Shown: positions 17,647-26,500 of the stretch, piece by piece
Layout of the letters: each line of letters opens with the position of its first letter
How positions within the stretch are numbered: position 1 is the first letter of the stretch
DNA from: Mycobacteriales bacterium
GTDB lineage: Bacteria; Actinomycetota; Actinomycetes; Mycobacteriales; SCTD01
Reading direction: 5' to 3'
Assembly (NCBI GenBank): GCA_030697205.1
Contig: JAUYQP010000055.1
Coordinates: 1-64,000 of the forward strand
DNA length: 64,000 nt
The notes under the pieces: generated by a model
Databases searched by the model: none
Told to the model about the DNA's origin: nothing
The model's input: the letters and a program-made list of their open reading frames with translations, nothing else
Translations under genes and position numbers: made by a program

Positions 17647-19176
17647 GTGAGGGTGGTGCAGGCGACAGCGGGGGTCCCGACTGACGCGCGCGTGACCGCT
17701 GCCCGTGCTGCGCTGCAGGCCGCGATCGAGCCTTCTGCTGACGGGCTGGTCGCGGCGGCTGATGTGCACGAGCTGCTGGCGATGCAGGCCGAGATCGCGG
17801 CCGCTCTCGCGGCCCGGTTGCAGGTCGTGGACGCGACCCAGACGTGGCAGCAGACCGGGTCGAAGGCGCAGTGGGCGTGGCTCGCCCGTCATTCGGCGAC
17901 CGAGACGTCCGCCCCGATGAGCCCGTCGGAGGCGCGCCGGTGGGCGAAGCTCGCCCGCGGCCTGCGGGAGCGGCCGGACGTGGAGCGGCTGGTGCGGTCC
18001 GCGCGGATCAGTGCCGCGCACGCCTCGGTGTTGCTCACCCAGCTCGACCTCCTCGACAAGCGGGTCATCGGGACGGCGTTGCACAGCCCGGAGTGGTTGG
18101 CGGAGCAGCAGCAGGCGTTCTGCGATCTCGCGGAGCTCACCGACCCCCTCGTCCTGCAACGCGAGCTCGGCAAACGCCTCCGAGCCCTCGCTCCCGAGCC
18201 GGCAGCGCAGGAGGACCGGGACAAGGTCACCGAGCGCAAGGCCTCCCTGACCGAGGGCTTCGCGGGGATGTGGAACCTGATCGGGACCTTGGACCCGCAC
18301 AGCGGGCAGGTCCTGAAAGCCGCGTTGAGCGCGTGGCGCCGCAACGACCACACCGCCGGGGACACCCGCAGCCCCGCGCAACGTGACGTCGACGCGCTCG
18401 TCGGGATCGCCAGCTTCTGGATGAGCCGGACCGAGACCGTGACCCGAGGCCGCGGCGTGCAGGTCGTCGTCACCGTCCCCGAGGCCCGACTCGCGGCGCA
18501 CCAGAGCATGCGCGACCTCTACGGCGTCCCGGTCACGTGCCCGGACACCGGGGCCAGGCTCCCGGATCCGAGGACCCAGCCGTTGTTCAGCCGCGACGGG
18601 CAGCTCCTCCCGCACACCGACACCACCGGGCCAGACCCGGTCTTGCCTCCGGAGCTGCTCGGGGACCCCGTCCCACCCGCGACCTACCCCGACGGGTCAG
18701 CGGTCGCGGAGTCGACGCTGGAGATGCTGCTGTGCAACGCGACCCTCACCCGGGTCGTGCTCGACCAAGACAGCGCCGTGCTCGACGTCGGCCGGGGAAG
18801 CCGGGTGTTCACCCACCCGCAATGGCTCGCGAGCATGACCCAGTGGGACTGGCAGTGCGCCACCGACGGCTGTCAAGCCCCCGCTGACCGCCTCGAGCTG
18901 CACCACGCGCTGTGGTGGCGCAACGGCGGCACCACCGACCTCGTCAACTGCGCCCCGCTCTGCACCGGCAGCAGCAGCTGCCACAGCCGTGTCCACGACG
19001 GCGCCACCCTGCGACTACGCGACGGCCGGCTCCTCGACCAGCACGGCTTCCGACCCGCCGAGACCCACGAGCAGGTCTGGCCGCCACCCCTGCCAGCACC
19101 GCCAACCCAACAGCCCCGCGCCACAGCAGCAGCGACCTACCGCCTCCACGCCATCCTCAGCACCACCGCTGCCTGA
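17647..19176 (+). CDS. DUF222/HNH endonuclease (13E12 repeat family)
   Basis: This 509-residue protein has a helical DUF222 domain covering most of the first 350 residues and a C-terminal HNH nuclease. The nuclease carries CATDGCQAP as a zinc knuckle, His419-His420 in LELHHALWW, the central Asn in TDLVNCAPLC and the final His in SCHSRVHDG. All three HNH positions are present, so it should be active. The family expanded in actinobacteria, as in the Mycobacterium 13E12 repeats, and its role is unclear. No target-site duplication or intron boundary was recognised. The start is GTG 17647 or GTG 17653. Confidence 0.88.
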   Translation: MRVVQATAGVPTDARVTAARAALQAAIEPSADGLVAAADVHELLAMQAEIAAALAARLQVVDATQTWQQTGSKAQWAWLARHSATETSAPMSPSEARRWAKLARGLRERPDVERLVRSARISAAHASVLLTQLDLLDKRVIGTALHSPEWLAEQQQAFCDLAELTDPLVLQRELGKRLRALAPEPAAQEDRDKVTERKASLTEGFAGMWNLIGTLDPHSGQVLKAALSAWRRNDHTAGDTRSPAQRDVDALVGIASFWMSRTETVTRGRGVQVVVTVPEARLAAHQSMRDLYGVPVTCPDTGARLPDPRTQPLFSRDGQLLPHTDTTGPDPVLPPELLGDPVPPATYPDGSAVAESTLEMLLCNATLTRVVLDQDSAVLDVGRGSRVFTHPQWLASMTQWDWQCATDGCQAPADRLELHHALWWRNGGTTDLVNCAPLCTGSSSCHSRVHDGATLRLRDGRLLDQHGFRPAETHEQVWPPPLPAPPTQQPRATAAATYRLHAILSTTAA

Positions 19177-19331
19177 CGAAGAGACACCGCCCCGCGCAGA
19201 AGCGGACAAGGACACGAGGCTCTATCGCCTTCCTGCACGGACGTGTTCGCTACAGGGCAAAGGCCACGAGGTCGGGCCTGTGCAAAGCGATCAGCTCGGC
19301 GCGCGTCCCGGTCGCCTGCCTCTTGGCCGGA
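19177..19331. other. Gap with a possible short gene remnant
   Basis: About 155 bp lie between the HNH gene and the small membrane-protein gene. On the minus strand a stretch of about 28 codons reads ADPAKRQATGTRAELIALHR and a little further before a TAG stop. It looks protein-like but has no start. No promoter or terminator is convincing. Confidence 0.25.
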
Positions 19332-19742
19332 TCAGCTAGCGACGTCGGCGTCGCTCGCTTCGCGTCGGTGCGCGTACACCCCGAGAGCAGCCTGCGCGGC
19401 CGCCATGAGGAGCGACAACACGAAGGGCAGCACCTTTCCCTGGGCGAGCCCGAAGACCACGCCGAAGAAGATCCATCCCAGACAGGTCACCGCAAGGAGG
19501 CCACGGATGTCTCGTCCCCGCATCGGCCTCGACTGCGTAGGCGAGCCGATCCGGAGCGAGCGGGAACGTCGCAACGCCCACCAGCAGAAGGCCAACAGCG
19601 TCGAGGCGAGGACGAAGGCGAGCGCGGCCCACAAAGGATCATTGCGCCGGTAGAACGCTGCGTAGTAAAAGAACGGAACCACCAACATCATGAGTAGCGC
19701 GCCGTTGCGCATCTGCCTCGGGTCCTTGGTCAACAGCGCCAT
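19332..19742 (-). CDS. Small multi-pass membrane protein, unknown function
   Basis: The 136-residue protein has four hydrophobic stretches: LLMMLVVPFFYYAAFY, LWAALAFVLASTLLAFCWWA, LLAVTCLGWIFFGVVFGLA and PFVLSLLMAAAQAALGVYA. A basic loop separates the two pairs. Codon use is less GC-biased at third positions than in most neighbours, hinting at later acquisition together with the HNH gene. No family was recognised and the ribosome site is weak. Confidence 0.6.
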   Translation of the reverse strand: MALLTKDPRQMRNGALLMMLVVPFFYYAAFYRRNDPLWAALAFVLASTLLAFCWWALRRSRSLRIGSPTQSRPMRGRDIRGLLAVTCLGWIFFGVVFGLAQGKVLPFVLSLLMAAAQAALGVYAHRREASDADVAS

Positions 19743-19752
19743 ACGTCACGTA
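19742..19752. promoter_or_regulatory. Short palindrome at divergent starts
   Basis: TACGTCACGTA is a perfect 5-1-5 inverted repeat at the start of the leftward membrane-protein gene and just before the rightward small ORF. It could be an operator, but it is short enough to occur by chance. Confidence 0.25.
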
Positions 19753-19767
19753 CTACCCACCGTCGCC

Positions 19768-20109
19768 GTGCAGAAGTCCGTGGTGGCACCACACCGCATC
19801 GGGTGGTCCTGCGTTCTCGCGCTCAGTGCGGCCTGGGTGGCCGTCCTCCGCTGGCGACTCCAGGCCGAGGGGTACGACGGGCCGCTGGTCTGGCCGATCA
19901 GGGCCATGGCGGGGTTGCCGGCGGTCGTGGGGGTCGCCGTGCTGTTCGTGCCCGCGCTGCGGGCAAGTCGATTCACGGGGCGGGTCGGCGCCTGCACCGC
20001 CGTCGAGCTCTTGAGAGTGACGGTCTACGCCGCCGTCGCGGACCTCTCCGGCGAGACGCAGTCCTGCTTCGGGCCGCCCGCTGCCTGCGAGGAGCTGCTC
20101 GGTCGCTGA
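19768..20109 (+). CDS. Small membrane protein, hypothetical
   Basis: The protein of about 113 residues has hydrophobic segments SCVLALSAAWVAVLRWRL and GLPAVVGVAVLFVPAL and a C-terminal region with two cysteines (SCFGPPAAC). Third codon positions are strongly GC-rich in this frame, which supports coding. No known family was recognised. The start is uncertain: GTG 19768 and GTG 19780 are both possible and neither has a clear ribosome site. Confidence 0.5.
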   Translation: MQKSVVAPHRIGWSCVLALSAAWVAVLRWRLQAEGYDGPLVWPIRAMAGLPAVVGVAVLFVPALRASRFTGRVGACTAVELLRVTVYAAVADLSGETQSCFGPPAACEELLGR

Positions 20110-20175
20110 CAGCAGCGGCGCTGGTGGGCAACCACGGACCAGACCTGTCAGACGTGCGTGGCAGGGTGCTGCGAC

Positions 20176-20628
20176 ATGACGTCCTGGTCCGACTTCGCCG
20201 CTGACCAACCCGACCTCGCCGCCCGGGTCCGGGCCCGTTTCGAGGCCACCAAGCACAAGACGATGGCCACCCTGCGCAAGGACGGCTCGCCACGCATCAG
20301 CGGCACCGAGACCGCGTTCGACGCGACCGACCTGACGCTCGGGTCGATGCCCGGCTCGGTCAAGCTCGCCGACCTGCAGCGCGACCCGCGCGTCGCCCTG
20401 CACTCGACCACCGTCGACCCCGTCGACGGCCAGGAGGCGCAGTGGCCCGGCGAGGCCAAGGTCGCCGGCCGGGCGGTCGCGATCCCGCAACCGGGCGGGC
20501 CTGACGGCGCCTACTTCCGGGTCGAGCTGGAGGAGGTCGTCCTCACGACCATCACCGACAGCGGCAAGGAGCTGCGCATCGAGTCGTGGCACCCGGCGCA
20601 CGGCTACCGCGAGCGGGTCCGCGCCTAG
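20176..20628 (+). CDS. Pyridoxamine 5'-phosphate oxidase family protein
   Basis: The 150-residue split-barrel protein belongs to the PPOX/FMN-binding family. MATLRKDGSPRISGTETAF is the first strand pair and LADLQRDPRVALHSTT is the typical second segment. FMN or F420 binding is possible. Members range from flavin reductases to heme-degrading enzymes, so no reaction is assigned. ATG 20176 is preferred over GTG 20158. The gene overlaps the convergent 2'-5' RNA ligase-like gene by 4 bp. Confidence 0.85.
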   Translation: MTSWSDFAADQPDLAARVRARFEATKHKTMATLRKDGSPRISGTETAFDATDLTLGSMPGSVKLADLQRDPRVALHSTTVDPVDGQEAQWPGEAKVAGRAVAIPQPGGPDGAYFRVELEEVVLTTITDSGKELRIESWHPAHGYRERVRA

Positions 20629-21119
20629 GGGACGACCTCGGCGACCAGCTCCCACGGACCGCCGCGGTACCACCACAGCCCCAGCCCGCGGACCGTCACC
20701 GGCCACGGTGCGAACGACGACGACAGCGACTCCAGCAGCGAGCGGGCGACAGTCGGCGGGACCTTGTTCGCCACCGTCACGTGCGGCCGCAGCCCCTGCG
20801 TGTCCTGCGCGGTCAGCCAGCCGGCGAAGCGCCGCCGCAGGCCCGCGTGCAGCGAGACGAGCTCGGGGCAGTGCACGTCGTACGCCACTCCCCTGCCGAG
20901 CGAGCGGACACCGGCCACGACCCCGTCGTACGACGACACGACGCTGTCGCGCAGCGCCTGCTCGACCGCGACGACCTGCTCGCCGGGCAGCGCGTGGAAC
21001 AGCGTCAGGTGAGCCGCGACGTGGTTGCGGCTCGGCGGGAAGTGCTCCTGCCGCAGCGCGTCGAAGCGGGCCTGGGACCGGTCGTCCAGCAGCGCCGTGA
21101 CGACCAGCGGGTCAACCAC
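20625..21119 (-). CDS. 2'-5' RNA ligase/2H phosphoesterase family protein
   Basis: The 164-residue protein has two H-x-T motifs, HLTLFH near residue 37 and HVTVAN near residue 113, which define the 2H phosphoesterase fold of LigT and cyclic phosphodiesterases. It could hydrolyse or form 2',5' or 2',3'-cyclic linkages in RNA. Its GTG start overlaps the end of hrpA by 8 bp, so it is translationally coupled to an RNA helicase. That coupling suggests a shared role in RNA processing or repair. Confidence 0.85.
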   Translation of the reverse strand: MVDPLVVTALLDDRSQARFDALRQEHFPPSRNHVAAHLTLFHALPGEQVVAVEQALRDSVVSSYDGVVAGVRSLGRGVAYDVHCPELVSLHAGLRRRFAGWLTAQDTQGLRPHVTVANKVPPTVARSLLESLSSSFAPWPVTVRGLGLWWYRGGPWELVAEVVP

Positions 21120-24100
21120 TGATCGCGTCCATCGCCTTGTAGATGCGCTGCTCCGAGACGGGGTAGCGGGTCTTGAGGTCCGGGGCGAACAGCGACACCC
21201 GAAGCTCCTCGACCATCCACCGCAGCTCCTCCACCGCGGGCGTCCCGACCAGGGTTCGAGGCACGCCGGTCAGGAACGCGACCCGCTCCTGCTCGACAGC
21301 CTCGACTCGCCGTTGCGACTGCCCGTCGCGAACGGGGTCCCGGGGCAGGCGGTCGAGGCGTCGGAGAACGCCGCGCAGGTAGCGCTCGACGTCGCGCAGC
21401 CGGCCCGCCCCGACGGCGGCGACGAAGCCCGGCCCGACCAGAGCGGACACCTGCGCGGTCATGTCAGCCACCGCCGACCGCAGCGGAGGCCGCGTCTCCG
21501 CGGCCAGCGCCGCCGTCAGCTCGTGCCAGACCGACAGCACCCTCTCGGTCGAGGCCACCACCGTCGCCACCGAGCCCGGCAGCGCCTCCTTCACCGAGGC
21601 GAGCTGCGCCGCGAAGTCCGCTGCGATGCGCACCGGCTGCACCAGCCCGTCGACCGCCGCGACGACGACGTCGTCGAGCAGCGCCGTCACCGAGCCGTGC
21701 GGGTTGCGCGACAGCGCGAGCTTCTGCGCCGTGGTCAGCCGGTCGGAGATCCCACGGACCGGTGACGGCACTCCGAGCAACAGCAGCCGCCTGACCCCGA
21801 GGCGGTGCGCGGCCTCAGCCGCGGCCGGAGTCGGCAGCACGCGCAGGGCGACAGAAGCCCCCTCGTCGACGAGAGCCGGGTAGCCGCGGACCGCCCCGTC
21901 GGACACCTCGACCGGCACCGGCTCGGCGGGGAAGGCCGTCAGCCCCGCCACCTCGATCGAGACCGCCGACGACAGCGCCTTCGCGACCCGCGGCGCCAGC
22001 GACGTCTGCAGCGCGGCGAGGTCGCGCCCCTCCCCCAGCACCTCGCCTGCAGCGTCGACGACGCGGAACAGCGTGCGCAGGTGACCGGGCACCCGCTCCC
22101 ACTGCCAGTCCTCGCGCCGCACCATCAGCCCGCGCAGCACCCGCAGCTCGCGCTCCAGCGCCGGCAGCAGCTCCTCCTGCCGCGGGTCGACCCGTGCGAG
22201 GATCTCGCGCGCCGCGTCGGGTGCCGGCCCGACCTTCACCCGCAGCTGCTTGGGCAGCGACTTGAGCAGTGCGGTCACCAGCTCCTGACGCAGTCCCGGG
22301 ACCTGCCACTGGAAGTCCTCGGACACCAGCCGGTTGAGCACCTCGACCGGCACCTCGACCGCGACGCCGTCATCGTCCGCGCCCGGGTCGAAGGCGTAGT
22401 CCAACTCGAGCACGAGGTCACCTGACGACCACGCCGACGGGTAGTCGCCCGGGGTCACGTCGACGGCGGCGGCGGAGAGCAGGTCGTCGAGCCGCATCGT
22501 CAGCAGGTCGGGGGTGTCGCGGCGTACGTCCTTCCACCACGCGTCGAAGTGCCGGCCCGAGACCACGTCGGCCGGGATCCTGCTGTCGTAGAAGTCGTAG
22601 ACCGCCTGGACGCCCACGACGAGATCACGTCGGCGGGCCCGCTCCTCGAGCGCCTCGACGTCGCCCAGCAGCGCCTGGTTAGCCGCGAAGAACGCGTGAT
22701 GGGTGTCCCACTCGCCCTCGACCAGCGCGTGCCGCAGGAAGAGATCGCGCGCGGTCTCCGGGTCGATGCGGCCGTAGTCGACGCGGCGCTGCGCGACGAG
22801 TGGGATGCCGTAGAGCGTGACCCTTTCGTAGGCCTGCGCACCGGCGCGCTTGCGGCTCCAGTGCGGCTCGCTGTAGACCCGCACGACGAGGTGCCCGGCG
22901 AGCTGCTCGACCCACTCCGGCTGCACCTTCGCGACCATCCGCCCCCACAGCCGGTTGGTCTCGACGAGCTCGGCGGCCATGACCCAGCGCGGCTGGCTCT
23001 TGGCCACGGCGGAGTCGCGTACGACGGAGAAGCGCGCACCGCGGGCGCCCAGGTAGTCGCGCCGCTCCCCCTCCCGCAGTCCCACGTGGGAGAGCAGCCC
23101 GGCGAGCAGCGCCTGGTGGATGCGGTCGTCATCGGCGCGCGAGGTGTCGAGGGCCATCCCCTGCTGGCGGCACACCGACCGCAGCTGGCTGTGGAGGTCC
23201 TGCCACTCGCGGATCCGCTGGTGGTGCAGGAACTCCGACCGGCAGCGTCGCCGGAAGGCGCTCGACGACAGCTCCTGCCGCAGCTCGCGCACGTGGTCCC
23301 ACAACCGCAGCACCGACAGGTAGTCCGACGTCGGGTCGGCGAAGCGCGCGTGCTGCTCCGCGGCGGCCTGCTGCTTGTCCGAGGGCCGCTCGCGGACGTC
23401 CTGGATCGACATCGCCGCGACGAGCACGAGCACCTCGGGCAGGCAGCCGAGCCGGTCGGCCTCCACCACCATCCGGGCGAGCCGCGGGTCGACGGGCATC
23501 CGCGCGAGAGTGCGGCCCATGGGGGTCAGCGCGTCGTTGACGTCACGGGCCACCGGGTCCAGCGCCCCCAGCTCGTAGAGCAGGTCCTTGCCGTCCTTGA
23601 CCGCGCGCCGGTCGGGTGGCTCGACGAAGGGGAACGCCTCGACGTCGCCGAGGCCGATCGACGTCATCTGCAGGATGACGCTCGCGAGGGAGGTGCGCAG
23701 GACCTCGGGCTCGGTGAACTCCGGCCGACTGGCGAGGTCCTCCTCGTCGTACAGCCTGATGGCGATGCCCGGGGCGACGCGCCCGCAGCGGCCGGCGCGC
23801 TGGTCGGCCGATGCCCGGCTGATCCGCTCGATCGGCAGTCGCTGCACCTTCAGCCGCTGGCTGTAGCGGCTGATCCGCGCGGTCCCCGGGTCGACGACGT
23901 AGCGGATCCCCGGGACCGTCAGCGAGGTCTCCGCGACGTTGGTCGCGAGCACGACGCGGCGCTGCTGGTGCTGCTCGAAGACGCGGTGCTGCTCGGCCGC
24001 GGACAGCCGCGCGTAGAGCGGCAGCACCTCGACGTGGTCGGGCAGCGAGCCGCGCAGCACCTCGGCGGTGTCGCGGATCTCGCGCTCCCCGGACAGGAAG

Positions 24101-24807
24101 ACGAGCACGTCGCCCTGCCCCTCGGCGCACAGCTCGTCGACGGCGGAGGCGATCGCCTGCGGCTGGTCGAGCTCCTCGTCCGGCGGCCGGTAGCGGACCT
24201 CGACGGGGTAGGTGCGGCCGGTGACCTCGATGACCGGGGCGCCGCCGAAGTGCTGGCTGAAGCGGGCCGTCTCGATGGTCGCCGAGGTGATGACGAGCTT
24301 GAGGTCCGGCCGCTTCGGGAGCAGCTGGGTGAGGTAGCCGAGCAGGAAGTCGATGTTGAGCGACCGCTCGTGGGCCTCGTCGACGATGATCGTGTCGTAG
24401 CGGCGCAGCAGCCGGTCCGACTGCAGCTCGGCGAGCAGGATGCCGTCGGTCATGACCTTGACCAGCGTGTCGTCGCTGGACCGGTCGGTGAAGCGGACCT
24501 TGTAGCCGACCGCCTCGCCCAGCGTCGTCCCGAGCTCCTCGGCGATCCGCTCGGCGACTGACCGCGCGGCGATCCGGCGCGGCTGGGTGTGGCCGATCGT
24601 GCCGTGGACGCCGCGGCCGAGCTCGAGGCAGATCTTCGGCAGCTGGGTGGTCTTGCCGGAGCCGGTCTCGCCCGCTACGACGACGACCTGCGAGGACGCG
24701 ATGGCGGCCGCGATCTCGTCACGGGCCGCCGACACCGGCAGGTCCGGAGGGTAGCTGATCGTGGGGACGAGCGAGCGCCGTCGGGCGGCGCGCGCGTCGT
24801 CGTTCAT
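21112..24807 (-). CDS. hrpA: ATP-dependent RNA helicase HrpA
   Basis: This DEAH/RHA helicase of about 1231 residues is close to the length of E. coli HrpA. Walker A (GETGSGKT) occupies residues 46-53; DEAHERS, SATIE and the QRAGRCGR motif VI follow. Winged-helix, ratchet and OB regions are next, then the long DUF3418-type C-terminus (for example RLVSEDFQWQVPGLR) that is specific to HrpA. HrpA acts on ribosome- and RNA-linked structures. ATG 24807 is directly abutted by AGGAGG, so the ribosome site has no spacer; there is no better in-frame start. It is divergent from the ligase gene. Confidence 0.92.
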   Translation of the reverse strand: MNDDARAARRRSLVPTISYPPDLPVSAARDEIAAAIASSQVVVVAGETGSGKTTQLPKICLELGRGVHGTIGHTQPRRIAARSVAERIAEELGTTLGEAVGYKVRFTDRSSDDTLVKVMTDGILLAELQSDRLLRRYDTIIVDEAHERSLNIDFLLGYLTQLLPKRPDLKLVITSATIETARFSQHFGGAPVIEVTGRTYPVEVRYRPPDEELDQPQAIASAVDELCAEGQGDVLVFLSGEREIRDTAEVLRGSLPDHVEVLPLYARLSAAEQHRVFEQHQQRRVVLATNVAETSLTVPGIRYVVDPGTARISRYSQRLKVQRLPIERISRASADQRAGRCGRVAPGIAIRLYDEEDLASRPEFTEPEVLRTSLASVILQMTSIGLGDVEAFPFVEPPDRRAVKDGKDLLYELGALDPVARDVNDALTPMGRTLARMPVDPRLARMVVEADRLGCLPEVLVLVAAMSIQDVRERPSDKQQAAAEQHARFADPTSDYLSVLRLWDHVRELRQELSSSAFRRRCRSEFLHHQRIREWQDLHSQLRSVCRQQGMALDTSRADDDRIHQALLAGLLSHVGLREGERRDYLGARGARFSVVRDSAVAKSQPRWVMAAELVETNRLWGRMVAKVQPEWVEQLAGHLVVRVYSEPHWSRKRAGAQAYERVTLYGIPLVAQRRVDYGRIDPETARDLFLRHALVEGEWDTHHAFFAANQALLGDVEALEERARRRDLVVGVQAVYDFYDSRIPADVVSGRHFDAWWKDVRRDTPDLLTMRLDDLLSAAAVDVTPGDYPSAWSSGDLVLELDYAFDPGADDDGVAVEVPVEVLNRLVSEDFQWQVPGLRQELVTALLKSLPKQLRVKVGPAPDAAREILARVDPRQEELLPALERELRVLRGLMVRREDWQWERVPGHLRTLFRVVDAAGEVLGEGRDLAALQTSLAPRVAKALSSAVSIEVAGLTAFPAEPVPVEVSDGAVRGYPALVDEGASVALRVLPTPAAAEAAHRLGVRRLLLLGVPSPVRGISDRLTTAQKLALSRNPHGSVTALLDDVVVAAVDGLVQPVRIAADFAAQLASVKEALPGSVATVVASTERVLSVWHELTAALAAETRPPLRSAVADMTAQVSALVGPGFVAAVGAGRLRDVERYLRGVLRRLDRLPRDPVRDGQSQRRVEAVEQERVAFLTGVPRTLVGTPAVEELRWMVEELRVSLFAPDLKTRYPVSEQRIYKAMDAISG

Positions 24808-24845
24808 CCTCCTGGAGCCTAGCCAGTTCTCCCCCGACAGAAGCG

Positions 24846-24904
24846 GCTTGTGCGCGGCTCTCGGCGCAAGCCCGCCCGCGTAGCGCCGACAGAGGCGCAC
24901 AAGC
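24846..24904. repeat. Imperfect inverted repeat between hrpA and ligase gene
   Basis: Two 22-bp arms (24846-24867 and 24883-24904) pair as ten outer base pairs (GCTTGTGCGC with GCGCACAAGC) and six inner ones (CGGCGC with GCGCCG). A poorly matched middle and a 15-bp loop complete the structure. It lies between divergent starts, so a terminator role is unlikely. It may be a dispersed palindromic element or a regulatory structure. Confidence 0.55.
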
Positions 24905-24913
24905 GGAAGGACA

Positions 24914-24944
24914 GGGGCGGGGGCGGGGCGGGGCGGGGCGGGGG
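24914..24944 (+). repeat. Tandem G-run tract (G-quadruplex candidate)
   Basis: Six runs of four to five G separated by single C bases stand about 20 bp before the ligase start. The regular one-base loops make this a strong quadruplex-type pattern. Whether it affects ligase expression is unknown. Confidence 0.5.
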
Positions 24945-24961
24945 CGTGGCAGGGTGAGGCG

Positions 24962-26437
24962 GTGCTGCTCGCCGAGGTCGCTGCCGCATCTGCGGCCGTC
25001 GGGGCGACCCGGTCCCGCACGGCCAAGCTGGGCCTGCTCGCCGACGTCCTGCGGGCCGCGGCTGCAGCGGAGGTCGCGCTGGTCGCGGCGTACCTGTCCG
25101 GCGAGCTCCCGCAGCGGCGCACCGGCGTCGGCTGGCGCTCGCTCCAGCAGCGCCCCGACCCGGCGACCGACCCGACGCTGACCGTCATCGCCACCGACGA
25201 GCGCATCGCGGCGCTGGCGGCGCTGTCCGGCCCCGGGTCGAGCTCCGCGAGGCAGGCCCCGCTGGCCGAGCTGCTCGGGCTCGCGACCGCCGACGAGCAA
25301 CGCCTCCTCGTCGGTCTGCTGTCCGGCGAGCTGCGGCAGGGCGCGCAGACCGGGCTCGTCACCGACGCCGTCGCCCGCGCCGCCGGCGTGCCGCTCGCCG
25401 CGGTCCGCCGCGCCGTTCTGCTCTGCGGCTCGCTGCCCGAGGTCGCCACGACCGCGCTCACCGGCGGAGGCCTGTCGGCGTACTCCCTGGTCGTGGGTCG
25501 TCCGCTGTCGCCCATGCTCGCCTCCCCCGCCAGGGGCCTCGCCGAAGCGCTGGCCGGCGAGCGCGCGGTCGAGTGGAAGCTCGACGGGATCCGGGTGCAG
25601 GCGCACCGCGACGGCGACGAGGTCGGCGTCTTCACCCGCAGCCTCGACGACATCACCGAGCGGGTGCCCGAGCTCGTCGCCGCGGTACGCGCCCTGCCCG
25701 TGACCGCGGTCGTACTCGACGGCGAGGCCCTGGCGCTCGACGGCGACGAGCGGCCGCTGCCCTTCCAGGTCACGGCGTCGCGGACGGCCAGCCGCGAGGG
25801 CGTCGCGCTGACGGCCTTCTGGTTCGACGTCCTGCACGTCGACGGCACCGACCTGCTCGACGCGCCGCTGGCCGAGCGCGTCGCGGTCCTCGACCGCCTC
25901 GTGCCCCGACCGGCGCCGCGACTGGTGACCGCCGACCTCGCCGCTGCGGAGGCGTTCGCGGCGGACGCAGTCGCCCGCGGTCACGAGGGCGTCGTGGTCA
26001 AGGACCTCACAGCGTCGTACGACGCGGGGCGCCGCGGATCGGCCTGGCAGAAGGTGAAGCCGCGGCACACTCTCGACCTCGTCGTGCTGGCCGTCGAGCA
26101 CGGCTCGGGTCGGCGCCGCGGTTGGCTGTCGAACCTGCACCTGGGCGCCCGCGACGGCGACGGCTTCGTGATGCTCGGCAAGACCTTCAAGGGCCTGACC
26201 GACGAGCTGCTGCGCTGGCAGATCGAGCGGTTCCGCGAGCTCGAGGTCAGCGACGACGGCGGGGTCGTGACGGTCCGGCCGGAGCAGGTCGTGGAGGTGG
26301 CCTTCGACGGCGTGCAGACCTCACCGCGCTACCCGGGTGGCGTCGCGCTGCGCTTCGCGCGGGTGCTGCGCTACCGCGACGACAAGCCGGCCGCCGAGGC
26401 CGACACCCTCGACGCCGTGCGCGATCTGCTCCCCTGA
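24962..26437 (+). CDS. ligB: ATP-dependent DNA ligase, LigB type
   Basis: The 491-residue protein has an N-terminal DNA-binding domain (residues 1-180), then the nucleotidyltransferase core and an OB domain. This layout matches mycobacterial LigB (about 500 residues). Motif I EWKLDGIR contains the adenylated Lys206. Other core motifs are VLDGEALAL (motif III region), FWFDVLHVDG (IIIa), HEGVVVKDL (IV) and WQKVKP (V). It is not needed for Okazaki joining in relatives, where NAD-dependent LigA does that job; a repair role is inferred. The GTG start has AGGG upstream. Confidence 0.9.
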   Translation: MLLAEVAAASAAVGATRSRTAKLGLLADVLRAAAAAEVALVAAYLSGELPQRRTGVGWRSLQQRPDPATDPTLTVIATDERIAALAALSGPGSSSARQAPLAELLGLATADEQRLLVGLLSGELRQGAQTGLVTDAVARAAGVPLAAVRRAVLLCGSLPEVATTALTGGGLSAYSLVVGRPLSPMLASPARGLAEALAGERAVEWKLDGIRVQAHRDGDEVGVFTRSLDDITERVPELVAAVRALPVTAVVLDGEALALDGDERPLPFQVTASRTASREGVALTAFWFDVLHVDGTDLLDAPLAERVAVLDRLVPRPAPRLVTADLAAAEAFAADAVARGHEGVVVKDLTASYDAGRRGSAWQKVKPRHTLDLVVLAVEHGSGRRRGWLSNLHLGARDGDGFVMLGKTFKGLTDELLRWQIERFRELEVSDDGGVVTVRPEQVVEVAFDGVQTSPRYPGGVALRFARVLRYRDDKPAAEADTLDAVRDLLP

Positions 26438-26500
26438 GGTTCTCCACAGATCCGACATCCGGCGGTCACGCGGCCGCTTGCGGTGCCAGGGTCGTGCGCC

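Noticed and set aside
17647-19176. HNH gene as part of a group II intron or intein
   Set aside because: It has its own DUF222 domain and promoter, and no reverse transcriptase, intron core or splice blocks are present.
21250-21275. tRNA-like GGTTCGAG segment
   Set aside because: It lies inside hrpA coding sequence, and no acceptor or anticodon stem can be drawn around it.
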